64,000 bases of DNA from positions 1,922,001-1,986,000 of the forward strand of contig NZ_CP063202.1 of NCBI RefSeq assembly GCF_019904235.1. Direction: 5' to 3'. The position numbers were made by a program, and so were the translations under genes. Shown here one piece after another: positions 7,178-14,756 of this stretch (position 1 is its first letter; every line of letters starts with the position of its first letter). The notes beneath the pieces were generated by a model. It was not told the origin of the DNA and searched no databases. It saw nothing but the letters and a program-made list of their open reading frames with translations. The stretch is from Erythrobacter sp. SCSIO 43205. GTDB lineage: Bacteria; Pseudomonadota; Alphaproteobacteria; Sphingomonadales; Sphingomonadaceae.

Positions 7178-7897
7178 ATGACACAGCAACCTCGAATCAA
7201 CGTCCCTGCGCTTAAGAAGGCGATCATCGAAGCAACTGGGCCCGGAAAGAAAATGAGCCGCCGTAAGCTTTCTTTGCTCGCCAGTGGTGGAAAGAACCCG
7301 GACTTGGTGCGCGATTTGATTAATCGCGGGCAGGATAAGAAAGTGACGGTCGAAACTTTAACCGGCTTGGCATCTGCGCTTGAGCGCGATCACAGCGATT
7401 TCCTACTCGGTTCGCCATCTGCGCCCGTAGGAGCGATTAGAATATCAGTGGTTGGCAAGGTCGAGGCGGGAGCTTGGCGTGAAAGCGAGGAGTGGCCAGA
7501 AGAGGACCGTTATGAAATAGAAGTGATGCCGTCCCCGTTTGCATCAAGCGAGCGCTTTGGTCTGCGCGTCGAAGGTTATTCGATGGACAAGCTTTTTCTG
7601 CCTGGCACCATATTGGATTGCTTTAAGCTTTACGGTGCGGACGGGCTTACACCTGAACCGGGTGACGTTGTGATTGTGCAGCGCCGTCGCGGCGCTTTAA
7701 TCGAGACGACGTGCAAGCGGCTTGAGCGTTTGGCAGATGGTGCGTTTCAGTTGCGGGCGGAATCGACGCGGCCTGAATTTGCTGAACCAATTCCGATAGG
7801 TGCGCCAAGCGAAGAGCATTTTGGCGATGATGAGACAACTATCATTGGGATCGTCAACGCTGCCGTCACACCGCTTTTGAACCGGAGAGCATCATGA
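7178..7897 (+). CDS. CI-like phage repressor with LexA-type (S24) self-cleavage domain
   Basis: 239 aa from ATG 7178; another in-frame ATG lies at 7169. The N-terminal 75 residues hold the DNA-binding domain (SRRKLSLLASGGKNPDLVRD). The C-terminal domain is an S24 peptidase-like fold with Ser135 in VEGYSMDKL and Lys180 in ETTCKRL as the catalytic pair, and a probable Ala-Gly cleavage site at 97-98 (VEAGAW). Such repressors are inactivated by RecA-stimulated cleavage after DNA damage. It stands divergently from the Cro-like gene, and the secreted protein gene starts in its stop codon. It maintains lysogeny and binds the five palindromes described. Confidence 0.87.
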   Translation: MTQQPRINVPALKKAIIEATGPGKKMSRRKLSLLASGGKNPDLVRDLINRGQDKKVTVETLTGLASALERDHSDFLLGSPSAPVGAIRISVVGKVEAGAWRESEEWPEEDRYEIEVMPSPFASSERFGLRVEGYSMDKLFLPGTILDCFKLYGADGLTPEPGDVVIVQRRRGALIETTCKRLERLADGAFQLRAESTRPEFAEPIPIGAPSEEHFGDDETTIIGIVNAAVTPLLNRRAS

Positions 7898-8451
7898 AGT
7901 TGTGGGCACTAATTACGCTGGCGGTTTCTTCGCCAGTGGTTGCACAAGACTTGTCTCGATCAGAACGACGCGCCGCCAAGCTGTCGGTTGAAGAGGTGGC
8001 AGATAGGCTTGAGGTGAGCGGGCAGGGTGCGCTTGATCCTGTGCTGACTATCTCGACGCAGACGATTGCCTCGCGACGCATTGGCAATGATCACTTCTTC
8101 CGCGCGCGTATAGATAAGGCGACAGGCGAGGTGGCCTATCAGCTATATGCGATTGTGGAAGGCAGGGAGGCCATGAATCCTGACCGGATAACGTATGCGT
8201 TGGGCAGCGAGATTGTGCAGCAAAGCGCAGATCGTATCCACTTTGATGTGTCTTGCTATCGTTCAAACTGCACCACGATTGAACACGCTTTGGCATATAT
8301 ACCTGCGAGCGAGGCAGAAGCGATGGGACAGTGCGAAAACGACCTGTTGCGCTTTAAAATGTTTGGCCGGTCGGTTGATGGCGTTGATTTGGCTTTTCCA
8401 TGCGTCGAGCTGGCGGGGTTACTCCACGCGGTAAAAATCGCTGCAAATTAA
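7894..8451 (+). CDS. Secreted protein of unknown function, coupled to the phage repressor
   Basis: 185 aa with a clear signal peptide (MKLWALITLAVSSPVVAQ, probable cleavage after residue 17), so periplasmic or surface located. Four Cys in the mature part (in SCYRSNC, GQCENDL and FPCVEL) could form two disulfides. The ATG overlaps the repressor TGA, so it should be expressed whenever the prophage is silent. That suggests a lysogenic-conversion or superinfection-exclusion role (inference). Family not recognised. Confidence 0.75.
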   Translation: MKLWALITLAVSSPVVAQDLSRSERRAAKLSVEEVADRLEVSGQGALDPVLTISTQTIASRRIGNDHFFRARIDKATGEVAYQLYAIVEGREAMNPDRITYALGSEIVQQSADRIHFDVSCYRSNCTTIEHALAYIPASEAEAMGQCENDLLRFKMFGRSVDGVDLAFPCVELAGLLHAVKIAAN

Positions 8452-8454
8452 AAA

Positions 8455-8470
8455 GCGGGCCGTTACCCGC
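8455..8470. promoter_or_regulatory. CI-type operator 4
   Basis: GCGGGCCGTTACCCGC, 16-bp palindrome with both half-sites intact, just after the stop of the secreted-protein gene and 30 bp from operator 5. Confidence 0.65.
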
Positions 8471-8479
8471 AAAAAGTAG

Positions 8480-8508
8480 TTGACGCGGGTAGATACCCGC
8501 ATTAGAAC
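8480..8508 (+). promoter_or_regulatory. Predicted rightward early promoter (pR-like)
   Basis: TTGACG (8480-8485), 17-nt spacer, TAGAAC (8503-8508). Operator 5 fills the spacer, so bound repressor would block RNA polymerase. It drives the operon from 8555 to the integrase. Confidence 0.65.
8485..8500. promoter_or_regulatory. CI-type operator 5 (best consensus)
   Basis: GCGGGTAGATACCCGC, a near-perfect 16-bp palindrome (arms GCGGGTA/TACCCGC) inside the rightward promoter spacer. Confidence 0.72.
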
Positions 8509-8554
8509 CCAAATCAGACAGCGGCACACCGTCGCTAACTGACGAGGGTTTAAA

Positions 8555-8932
8555 ATGTCTCATTATCCCGAAGCTGACGCGGCAAGAGCGCGCATTGCGT
8601 CTATCCCTGCCGAACGTCTGCGCACTTACGAGCGTGAAACGTGGTCGGTCGCGATTAAAAGCGAACGCAAGGCGTTTGATCGTGCTGCGAACACTTTTGA
8701 ATTGAGTGAGCGCGAATATGTCGAAATGGCTTTTCTGCGCTTCCATGACCGGGCGCTGTTTGAGCAGATGCTCACCTCTCGCCTGTGCGAATACGATAAT
8801 GCACGGCACAAGTTCATCGAAGTGAATTACTGGCGCAAGTGGCAGCGCGATATTGCGGCTCACACTAATCGCGCATTGGCCGCTTTTGAGCGCGCCGCCT
8901 CCCGGTTTGATGCGGAAGGGGTGGCAGCATGA
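8555..8932 (+). CDS. Hypothetical phage protein, first gene of rightward operon
   Basis: 125 aa, highly charged and probably all helical, rich in Arg, Glu and Ala, with no membrane segment and a single Cys. Preceded by GACGAGGG. The stop overlaps the next ATG. Not recognised. Its position directly behind the repressor-controlled promoter makes it an immediate-early gene. Confidence 0.65.
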   Translation: MSHYPEADAARARIASIPAERLRTYERETWSVAIKSERKAFDRAANTFELSEREYVEMAFLRFHDRALFEQMLTSRLCEYDNARHKFIEVNYWRKWQRDIAAHTNRALAAFERAASRFDAEGVAA

Positions 8933-9198
8933 GCCGCTTTGGAGACATCAACCCATATCCGCCAGTTGGCGACGAATACCTTTATGGCCGCCACGCCCGC
9001 AACCTTGACCCCGCTAGCGTTATCTACGCGCAAGCCGAATGGGACGCGATGGACGGCGAAGGGCGGCTTCCTGATGATTGGGACCGTGAGGCCAAGCTGG
9101 CTGACATTCGCGCCAAACTCGAAGAGACGCGCCGCAACCTTGAGGAAGGCGCTGCAAGGCTTGATGCCATGCTTGCAGAACGGGAGCGCACCCAATGA
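8929..9198 (+). CDS. Hypothetical phage protein with C-terminal coiled coil
   Basis: 89 aa. The N-terminal half is rich in Pro, Tyr and Gly. The C-terminal half (about 52-88) is a charged heptad-like helix (REAKLADIRAKLEETRRNLE). ATG overlaps the upstream TGA and the stop overlaps the next ATG. Family unknown. Confidence 0.6.
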   Translation: MSRFGDINPYPPVGDEYLYGRHARNLDPASVIYAQAEWDAMDGEGRLPDDWDREAKLADIRAKLEETRRNLEEGAARLDAMLAERERTQ

Positions 9199-9287
9199 AA
9201 ACCCCACCTGAAAAATGGCTGATCGTAGCGATACTGGTCTGTGCTTACGCCCTCGCAATGTGGGCTGGCTTGGAGACAATGACATGA
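9195..9287 (+). CDS. 30-aa single-pass membrane peptide
   Basis: 30 codons starting MKTPPEKWLIVAILVCAYAL. One transmembrane helix fills residues 8-25. Its ATG overlaps the previous TGA (ATGA) and its TGA overlaps the next ATG, so it is coupled on both sides. It may act at the inner membrane; the function is unknown. Confidence 0.5.
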   Translation: MKTPPEKWLIVAILVCAYALAMWAGLETMT

Positions 9288-9364
9288 ACCCCTCCACCCG
9301 TGAATTTGCAGTGATGTTTGCTGGCGTTTGTTTTGTGACGCTTTGCTTCATCGCACAGCTTTAG
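9284..9364 (+). CDS. 26-aa membrane peptide
   Basis: 26 codons; after a short polar N-terminus (MNPSTREF) the rest is one hydrophobic helix with two Cys. The ATG overlaps the TGA of the preceding 30-aa ORF. The TAG stop overlaps the AGGAG that serves the next gene. Confidence 0.45.
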   Translation: MNPSTREFAVMFAGVCFVTLCFIAQL

Positions 9365-9374
9365 GAGATTGAAT

Positions 9375-9560
9375 GTGACCTACGATCACCGCTTCGACCA
9401 CCGTCCGCAGATGTGCGGAACCGAACGCTTCAAGCACTACGGCGCGCTCCTGCCAATGGAAGAGGATCGCAACCGCACGATTAGCAAAATGACAGTCGCC
9501 CTCGCGGGACTTGGGCTTGTGGCTCTTGTTGTGGCTGTTTTGATGGGAGTGCCGGCATGA
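9375..9560 (+). CDS. Small phage protein with C-terminal membrane anchor
   Basis: 61 aa from GTG 9375, chosen because AGGAG lies 7 nt upstream (a TTG two codons earlier is too close to it). The N-terminus is polar with His/Arg-rich DHRFDHRPQ; residues about 41-59 form one transmembrane helix. A third small membrane protein in a row, suggesting a membrane-directed function for this part of the operon. Confidence 0.55.
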   Translation: MTYDHRFDHRPQMCGTERFKHYGALLPMEEDRNRTISKMTVALAGLGLVALVVAVLMGVPA

Positions 9561-10033
9561 CTGATATTACTGATGCGGAATTTCAACGCGAAGAGCGCTA
9601 CATCGTAGTGAAACGCAAGCATTTGGTTCCCGAAATTGAGCGGCAATTGCGCAACTTCCTCGCGCAGTGCTGTGTTGGCACCGTCGAGTGCGTTGTAGTT
9701 GAGAGCGATTGGCCGGAATACGAGCAAGTGTGGGCGATGATAGAGGCACGCTGCACAGGCAAACCACTGCCGACTGTCACCGCCCTCCAAGCCCAACTAG
9801 CCGAACGCGATGCTGAGATAGAGCGGTTGCGGAATTATGCGCGCGAGGTGAGCATCGCCTTTACTGCCGTGTCTGGGGGTGGTTCTGAAATGTTCACTCG
9901 AATTGGGGATGACTTCTACGCTGACCCGAAAGCTTGCCGCGGGCGAGTTGAAAGCAAAATTGCAGCTATACGCCGCCACTTGAGCCGGAGTGCGACCGAC
10001 ACCCTCACATTACAGGAGAGCAGCGATGACTAA
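9557..10033 (+). CDS. Hypothetical phage protein with central coiled coil
   Basis: 158 aa. A heptad-like segment (about 73-97, LQAQLAERDAEIERLRNYAR) separates an N-terminal basic region with adjacent Cys-Cys from a C-terminal region rich in Asp, Arg and Ser. Overlaps both neighbours. Not recognised. Confidence 0.6.
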   Translation: MTDITDAEFQREERYIVVKRKHLVPEIERQLRNFLAQCCVGTVECVVVESDWPEYEQVWAMIEARCTGKPLPTVTALQAQLAERDAEIERLRNYAREVSIAFTAVSGGGSEMFTRIGDDFYADPKACRGRVESKIAAIRRHLSRSATDTLTLQESSDD

Positions 10034-10805
10034 CCCAATGGCAAACCCTGAGAGCGATGGTCGCATTTTGTGCTGGTTTTCTAGTGGTGCCGCCAGTGCT
10101 GTAATGACCAAGCTTATTCTGGCTGAGAACCCCGAAGCCATCCCCGTTCAGTGTGACCTTGGGGACAGCGAAGATGCGGACAATCGGCGCTTTACGCAAG
10201 AATGCGAAGAATGGTTCGGGAAGCCCGTTCTTCATATCAAATCTGAAAAATACGATGACATCGACGAGGTATTTGATGCCCGAAAGTATCACTCTGGTAT
10301 GAACGGTGCGCCTTGCACAGGGGAATTGAAAACAGCTCCACGCCTCGACTTCCAGAGGCCAAGCGATCTCCATGTATGGGGCTATACAGCCGATCCTGAC
10401 GACACAAAACGCTTTAAACGGATGCAGCGCGTTTATCCTGAGATGAAACAACGCGCGCCCTTGATTGAGCGCGGCATTACAAAAGAGGGGTGCTTGGCGA
10501 TAATTGAGCGCGCTGCCATTGCCCCGCCTCGCGTTTATTCTCTGGGTTTCACTAATGCCAACTGCATAGGCTGCGTCAAATCGACAAGCCCTGCTTATTG
10601 GGCTTTGGTGCGCAAGCAGTTTCCAAATGTTTTTGAACGTCGGGCTAAGCAATCAAGGCGCTTTGGCTCTCGCCTGACCCACTTACCCAAACAAGGCGAC
10701 GAGCGTTTCTTCATTGATGAAATTCCCGCCGACTTCCCCACAAAAGAGGCTGTCTCGCCGCAGTGTGACTTCCTGTGCGCGCTGGCAGAAGAGGATTTAA
10801 CATGA
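10026..10805 (+). CDS. Phage PAPS-reductase/adenine nucleotide alpha-hydrolase-like protein
   Basis: 259 aa from ATG 10026, which overlaps the upstream stop; the frame extends upstream without support. The N-terminal PP-loop FSSGAASAV (about 16-24) corresponds to the SGG(D/A)S nucleotide-binding motif. A later CIGC pair (GFTNANCIGCVKS) could hold a metal or Fe-S site. Such proteins are common in phages and related to the DndC/PAPS reductase superfamily; here they probably activate a substrate with ATP rather than assimilate sulfate. The substrate is unknown. Modification of nucleic acid or host interference is inference from the neighbouring Lar-like gene. Confidence 0.78.
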   Translation: MTNPMANPESDGRILCWFSSGAASAVMTKLILAENPEAIPVQCDLGDSEDADNRRFTQECEEWFGKPVLHIKSEKYDDIDEVFDARKYHSGMNGAPCTGELKTAPRLDFQRPSDLHVWGYTADPDDTKRFKRMQRVYPEMKQRAPLIERGITKEGCLAIIERAAIAPPRVYSLGFTNANCIGCVKSTSPAYWALVRKQFPNVFERRAKQSRRFGSRLTHLPKQGDERFFIDEIPADFPTKEAVSPQCDFLCALAEEDLT

Positions 10806-11512
10806 CTAACCCAAAGGTAAGCCCTGAGATGGTGAAGCTTAAGCCGTGCCCGTTTTGCGGCGAGCAGCCCCAGTCATACTGGGTTGGCGATACAAGTCTC
10901 GCTGGCGATGATGGTTATTGGGCAATCGAGCATTGTCATGTGGGCGTTCACCTCGACACCGAAGAAGAAGCTACCGCAGCATGGAACACTCGCGCCCTAT
11001 CCGCGCAGCCTTCTGAGCCTGTGGGGTGGATGTATGAGTGTTTACTTGGGTATCTCGACACTGGCCCGGATTGGCAGGTGGAGTTCTCGCGCGAACATCC
11101 CGATCCCGAACACGATGGTGAAGGCGTCCGCAACATCCGCCCTGTTTACACAGCCCCACAACCCTCTTCTGAGGTGATCGAGACAGATACGCGGCTTTTT
11201 GATGCCCTTCGTATCGTGCGTCGGATGAAGGAAAGCCTCGCGGTTCACACGGTTGACCATCGATTCGCAGATGCATTCGCCGATGCGGACCTGGTTGAGC
11301 AAGCAATCCAAGATGCAATTGCAACCACCCCATCAACCCCGCCTGAACCACAAAGCGATCTGGTGGAGGAGCTTATCGAGGTGGCGCAAGCCCTTTGCGA
11401 AGTCATTGAAGTCGATTGCGGTTGCACTCCGCTCGAAGGATCAATGTCGCCCGGCGAACACAATCTAGGAAAAGCAAAGCGCATCCTCGCCGCGCTAAGG
11501 GGGCAAGCATGA
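10802..11512 (+). CDS. Lar-like restriction-alleviation family protein
   Basis: 236 aa from ATG 10802 (ATGA overlap). The N-terminal 65 residues match the Lar-type zinc ribbon: LKPCPFCGE near residue 13, a second metal-binding segment with EHCHVGVHL, and a closing AAWNTRA. Phage Lar proteins alleviate type I restriction. The middle part has VGWMYECLLGYLDTGPDW and a PVYTAP element seen in many phage accessory proteins. The C-terminal third contains a CGCTPLEGSMSPG segment. Anti-restriction activity is inferred from the N-terminal domain only. Confidence 0.7.
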   Translation: MTNPKVSPEMVKLKPCPFCGEQPQSYWVGDTSLAGDDGYWAIEHCHVGVHLDTEEEATAAWNTRALSAQPSEPVGWMYECLLGYLDTGPDWQVEFSREHPDPEHDGEGVRNIRPVYTAPQPSSEVIETDTRLFDALRIVRRMKESLAVHTVDHRFADAFADADLVEQAIQDAIATTPSTPPEPQSDLVEELIEVAQALCEVIEVDCGCTPLEGSMSPGEHNLGKAKRILAALRGQA

Positions 11513-11910
11513 GTGATTTGCAGCCGCCAGCACTTATTCCGTCTGAGAAAAAGGCGCAGGTTCAATCCGCCATATCGAAGGTGCACGGATTTCCTCTGTG
11601 CGTTATTCAATCTGATACCCACCCGAAGCTTATGGGCATTTGGTGCGACAATGGATTAGCTGGCATTGGGCAAGTGGCAATCGTCACTCGCGAGTTCCAC
11701 GAGGGACAGGCTGAGGGCATTTGTACACTCGCCAACGCAGCAATGTTCATTCCTGCAATGGTCGACCGCATCGAAGAGCTTGAGCGTGCCTTGGAGGATA
11801 TTGCCAAGCAATGTTTGGTCGAGGAGGTGGAAGACCGAGACGGTGATTACGAATTTGCATACGAATGCTGCGTCAAACGCGCCCGCCAAGCCTTGGAGAA
11901 AAAGCCATGA
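11509..11910 (+). CDS. Hypothetical phage protein
   Basis: 133 aa from ATG 11509 (ATGA overlap). Mixed alpha/beta in the first 85 residues, with VHGFPLCVIQSD and a WCDNG element, then an acidic helix and a Cys-Cys dipeptide near the C-terminus. Not recognised. Confidence 0.6.
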   Translation: MSDLQPPALIPSEKKAQVQSAISKVHGFPLCVIQSDTHPKLMGIWCDNGLAGIGQVAIVTREFHEGQAEGICTLANAAMFIPAMVDRIEELERALEDIAKQCLVEEVEDRDGDYEFAYECCVKRARQALEKKP

Positions 11911-12215
11911 GCAAGGATTTAGAAGATATTGTGGTTCACTCCGCAGAAGGCATGACGCTTCGTGTTGCTTGTGGCGGTGGCGCTGTGATGGTCTGCATCG
12001 ACCCAAGATCATTTACAGATGGCGGGCCAGAGTGGGTAATGCGCTACGGCAACCCTGAATCCATTCGCTACACGGTCGCAGAGCTGTTGGGCAGCTACGA
12101 CTACCTCCTGTCGGAAGACATCAACACAAAAGAGGCGCGCAGGCGCTTGGGGCTCATGCGCAAAGCTCGACGAATTGCAGTCCGCAAACACTTGGAGAAA
12201 ACCAATGCAGGATGA
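11907..12215 (+). CDS. Hypothetical phage protein
   Basis: 102 aa from ATG 11907 (ATGA overlap). An N-terminal beta-rich part with RVACGGGAVMVCIDPRSF is followed by a basic helical tail (RRRLGLMRKARRIAVRKHL), which could bind nucleic acid. Family unknown. Confidence 0.6.
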   Translation: MSKDLEDIVVHSAEGMTLRVACGGGAVMVCIDPRSFTDGGPEWVMRYGNPESIRYTVAELLGSYDYLLSEDINTKEARRRLGLMRKARRIAVRKHLEKTNAG

Positions 12216-12531
12216 TCTGATCGAACAGCTTGAGGCTGACTTGCGCTTATTGCTTGATGGTGAGTTTACGAGCCTCACTATCGGTTTCAACGATCACCAC
12301 GCCTGCAACTATGTGGACGCGCAAGAATATCATGACAGGTTCCATGAATATCAAGGTGACGAAAACGACATCATTGATTGGGTTTCCGAAGAAGAGCGCG
12401 TGAAGGCTATCAGCGAGAATAGAGTTTGGACCTGCCAATGGTATCCAAGAACGCCTGCTGGCTTCAACTGCATTGGCGCATCATCACTCAGTTCCCTTGT
12501 CGCCGCCCTACGTGCCAAAGGGGAAGGGTGA
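12205..12531 (+). CDS. Hypothetical phage protein
   Basis: 108 aa from ATG 12205, overlapping the previous gene by 11 nt, preceded by GGAG. Very acidic, with several His/Asp pairs (NDHHACNYVD) and a C-terminal WTCQWYPRTPAGFNC segment. Not recognised. Confidence 0.6.
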   Translation: MQDDLIEQLEADLRLLLDGEFTSLTIGFNDHHACNYVDAQEYHDRFHEYQGDENDIIDWVSEEERVKAISENRVWTCQWYPRTPAGFNCIGASSLSSLVAALRAKGEG

Positions 12532-13112
12532 TGGGATGCCTTGATAGCACAAATCTATTCGGGGAGCCTCTGCTTATGCGTTCTGCTTACTTCCCGTCGC
12601 CAGATGTCCGCGTGCGACTGTCTCGTGATTGGGGAGAGGGTAAACGTGCGTTCATTTTAGGCTGCAACCCCTCAAATGCCGGTGCGGATAAAGACGACAA
12701 TACCTCAAAATGGTGGAACCGATGGTTCGAGCATTGGGGCTTTGCTGGCTACGACGCGGGCAATTTGTCGCCTTTTGTCACATCCTCACCTGCCGAGAAT
12801 AAAGCGCGAGTAAAGCGGGCTCTAAATGGCGAATGGGCCGACCGAGATATGATCTTCGCTAACCGCGCAGCTGTAGCCAAGATGGCCAAGCGCGCAGATC
12901 AGGTCTTTGTATGTTTCGGTAACATCGCATGGGATGACGACTGGACTGAAAGTGTCCTCGAAGAAATCCAGCGCGGCGTGGAGCCGTGGCCTGATCTTTG
13001 GTGTTGGGGCACCACTAAGTCAGGCGCACCAATTCATCCAATGGCGCGCGGCAAACACAGAATTGATCCACTGCAACCCGCGATTTTATGGCGCAAAGGA
13101 GCAAAACAGTGA
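12531..13112 (+). CDS. DUF1643 domain protein
   Basis: 193 aa from ATG 12531 (TGATG overlap with the upstream stop). Recognised by the DUF1643 pattern: a polypeptide that starts with an R-x-L-S-R-x-W segment, then LGCNPSNAGADKDD near residue 44, and a C-terminal GTTKSGAPIHPMARGK. The conserved Asn, Asp and His suggest an enzymatic fold. The biochemical activity of the family is not known to me. Confidence 0.78.
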   Translation: MGCLDSTNLFGEPLLMRSAYFPSPDVRVRLSRDWGEGKRAFILGCNPSNAGADKDDNTSKWWNRWFEHWGFAGYDAGNLSPFVTSSPAENKARVKRALNGEWADRDMIFANRAAVAKMAKRADQVFVCFGNIAWDDDWTESVLEEIQRGVEPWPDLWCWGTTKSGAPIHPMARGKHRIDPLQPAILWRKGAKQ

Positions 13113-13354
13113 ACACCCCTGAAATCAAACTCGCCCGGATTTACGCCCGCGAACGTCACCCCCACCTTGACTACAAGGCGCTAGACAGCGGCTTGCTCGA
13201 CGACACGCCAGAGGTGCGGGACTGCTTGCCAGCTGTGCGAGACGAGCTCACCCGCCGCGCAAATGTGCTTGGCGCAAATCACGGCCAGCGGTGGGATAAG
13301 GCTCAGGCTGACTTCATGCTTGAACAGGTGCGCGCAAAGGAACCCACGCAATGA
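13109..13354 (+). CDS. Hypothetical small phage protein
   Basis: 81 aa from GTG 13109, selected because AGGAG lies 6 nt upstream and the GTG overlaps the DUF1643 stop. A helical protein with a basic Arg-rich N-terminal third (KLARIYARERHPH). Stop overlaps the next ATG. Confidence 0.55.
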   Translation: MNTPEIKLARIYARERHPHLDYKALDSGLLDDTPEVRDCLPAVRDELTRRANVLGANHGQRWDKAQADFMLEQVRAKEPTQ

Positions 13355-13626
13355 CGATCACAACGCGGGAAGAGTTGGTTGAAGCGATGCGGAAGGCTGT
13401 GGACGCTGAATACGATGCAATAGGCTTTCAGCTTAAAGCAGGGCCCTCTCGACTTGTGGCCCAAGCCGCCCTCAAAGCAATTGAGGATGCTGGCTATATG
13501 GTGGTGCCTGTTAAGCCGTGCCACGACATGACGGGCGCTGTTCTCGAACCCGGCGAAGACCGCACAAAACTGGTCAAAGACTTCAAAGCAATGCTCCCAG
13601 CCTCCCCAATGGCAAAGGAGGGGTAA
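13351..13626 (+). CDS. Hypothetical small phage protein
   Basis: 91 aa, ATG in the upstream stop. The first half is helical and Ala/Glu-rich (REELVEAMRKAVDAEYDAI). The middle resembles the common phage element AALKAIEDAGYMVVP. Not recognised. Confidence 0.55.
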   Translation: MTITTREELVEAMRKAVDAEYDAIGFQLKAGPSRLVAQAALKAIEDAGYMVVPVKPCHDMTGAVLEPGEDRTKLVKDFKAMLPASPMAKEG

Positions 13627-13953
13627 GTGACTGCCCCTGCCACCTTCACAGTTGCAAGCCTTTCCGAACGCTGGGAATGCAGCGAGGGAACGGTGCGCAA
13701 CATGATTAAACGCGAACAGCTTGCTTCTTTCCGCATTGGCGCGCTAATCCGCATCCCCTCAAAAGAGGTGGAGAGGGTGGAGTGCCAGCATACACAGTGC
13801 AGCGGTTTCGAGACGGGTTCGCTATCGTCTGGAAAGACAACGGCAAACGACGACGAAGACGGCTGTACGCCAACAATCGGCAGGGCGCGGAAGCCGAGGC
13901 TAGACAACTTTGGGAAGCCTCAGACAATCGACCTTGGACAGTCGAACGATTAA
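13627..13953 (+). CDS. xis: Excisionase-like helix-turn-helix protein
   Basis: 108 aa from GTG 13627, directly after the previous stop. The first 53 residues form a MerR/HTH_17-type winged helix-turn-helix (TVASLSERWECSEGTVRNMI, then LASFRIGALIRIPSKEVER), the fold of recombination directionality factors. It overlaps the integrase start by 172 nt, so the tail is encoded in the integrase reading region and is low-complexity. Position and domain point to excision control. A simple transcription regulator is the alternative. Confidence 0.72.
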   Translation: MTAPATFTVASLSERWECSEGTVRNMIKREQLASFRIGALIRIPSKEVERVECQHTQCSGFETGSLSSGKTTANDDEDGCTPTIGRARKPRLDNFGKPQTIDLGQSND

Positions 13954-14756
13954 TGACAGGCTACATCACCTCGATTGAAGGGAAGCCCTCTTACCAGCGC
14001 AGACAAGACGCATGGAAGGCCATGCGACCGTTTTGGCAAAACACCGATCCCGAATTGATCGACGCGCAAATGTGCCGCGATTATGCTCACCAGAGAAGCG
14101 CAGGAGCCGCAACGGTTCGGTATGAATTATTGCAGCTATCCACCGCGCTCAAATGGGGAAGGCGCAACAAATACACCGCAGCGCGGCCCGAAATGTGGCT
14201 ACCGGAAACGCCAGAGCGCAAAGTGCGGCATTTGACCCATGCGCAATTTGAGCGCTTCTTTGACGCTGTGAAAGCCCCTCACGCGAGGCTTTATGTGCAA
14301 TTGGGGCTCTACACCATGGCGCGCCCGTCAGCGATCCTAGAGCTCACATGGAACCGCGTGGATTTTGACCGTGGGCTAATCGACTTCAACCCCGAAGGGC
14401 GCAAGCAAACAGCCAAGAGACGGCCCGTGGTGCCCATTGGGGAGGCGCTGCGCGAGCCGCTAGAACAAGCGTTTGAGGCGCGGCAATCGGTCTATGTGGT
14501 GGAGCATGGCGCAAAGCCCGTGCGCTCGATCAAGAAGGCGTTTCAAGCGGCAAGCGAACGATCTGGCGTGAAGGTTACACCATACACGCTTCGGCACACA
14601 GGCGCGGTGTGGGCGGCGGAAGGCGGGGTAAGCATGGCGATGCTAGGGCAGTTCATGGGCCATGACGACGACACAACCACGCAAAAGCACTATGCAAGGT
14701 TTTCGCCGGACTATCTTGCGGGGGTGGCAAACGCGGTTCGGAGGCGGGCAAAATGA
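13782..14756 (+). CDS. int: Tyrosine-type phage integrase
   Basis: 324 aa from GTG 13782. N-terminal arm-type DNA-binding region, then the catalytic domain with R181 (ARPSAILELTW), R271 (TLRHTG), H294 (MGHDD) and nucleophile Y304 (KHYARF). The first His of the usual HxxR box is Tyr here (Y268, TPYTLRH), a substitution that occurs in some integrases. It is adjacent to the tRNA-Pro remnant, the expected attachment site, with the gene pointing towards it. Confidence 0.92.
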   Translation: MPAYTVQRFRDGFAIVWKDNGKRRRRRLYANNRQGAEAEARQLWEASDNRPWTVERLMTGYITSIEGKPSYQRRQDAWKAMRPFWQNTDPELIDAQMCRDYAHQRSAGAATVRYELLQLSTALKWGRRNKYTAARPEMWLPETPERKVRHLTHAQFERFFDAVKAPHARLYVQLGLYTMARPSAILELTWNRVDFDRGLIDFNPEGRKQTAKRRPVVPIGEALREPLEQAFEARQSVYVVEHGAKPVRSIKKAFQAASERSGVKVTPYTLRHTGAVWAAEGGVSMAMLGQFMGHDDDTTTQKHYARFSPDYLAGVANAVRRRAK

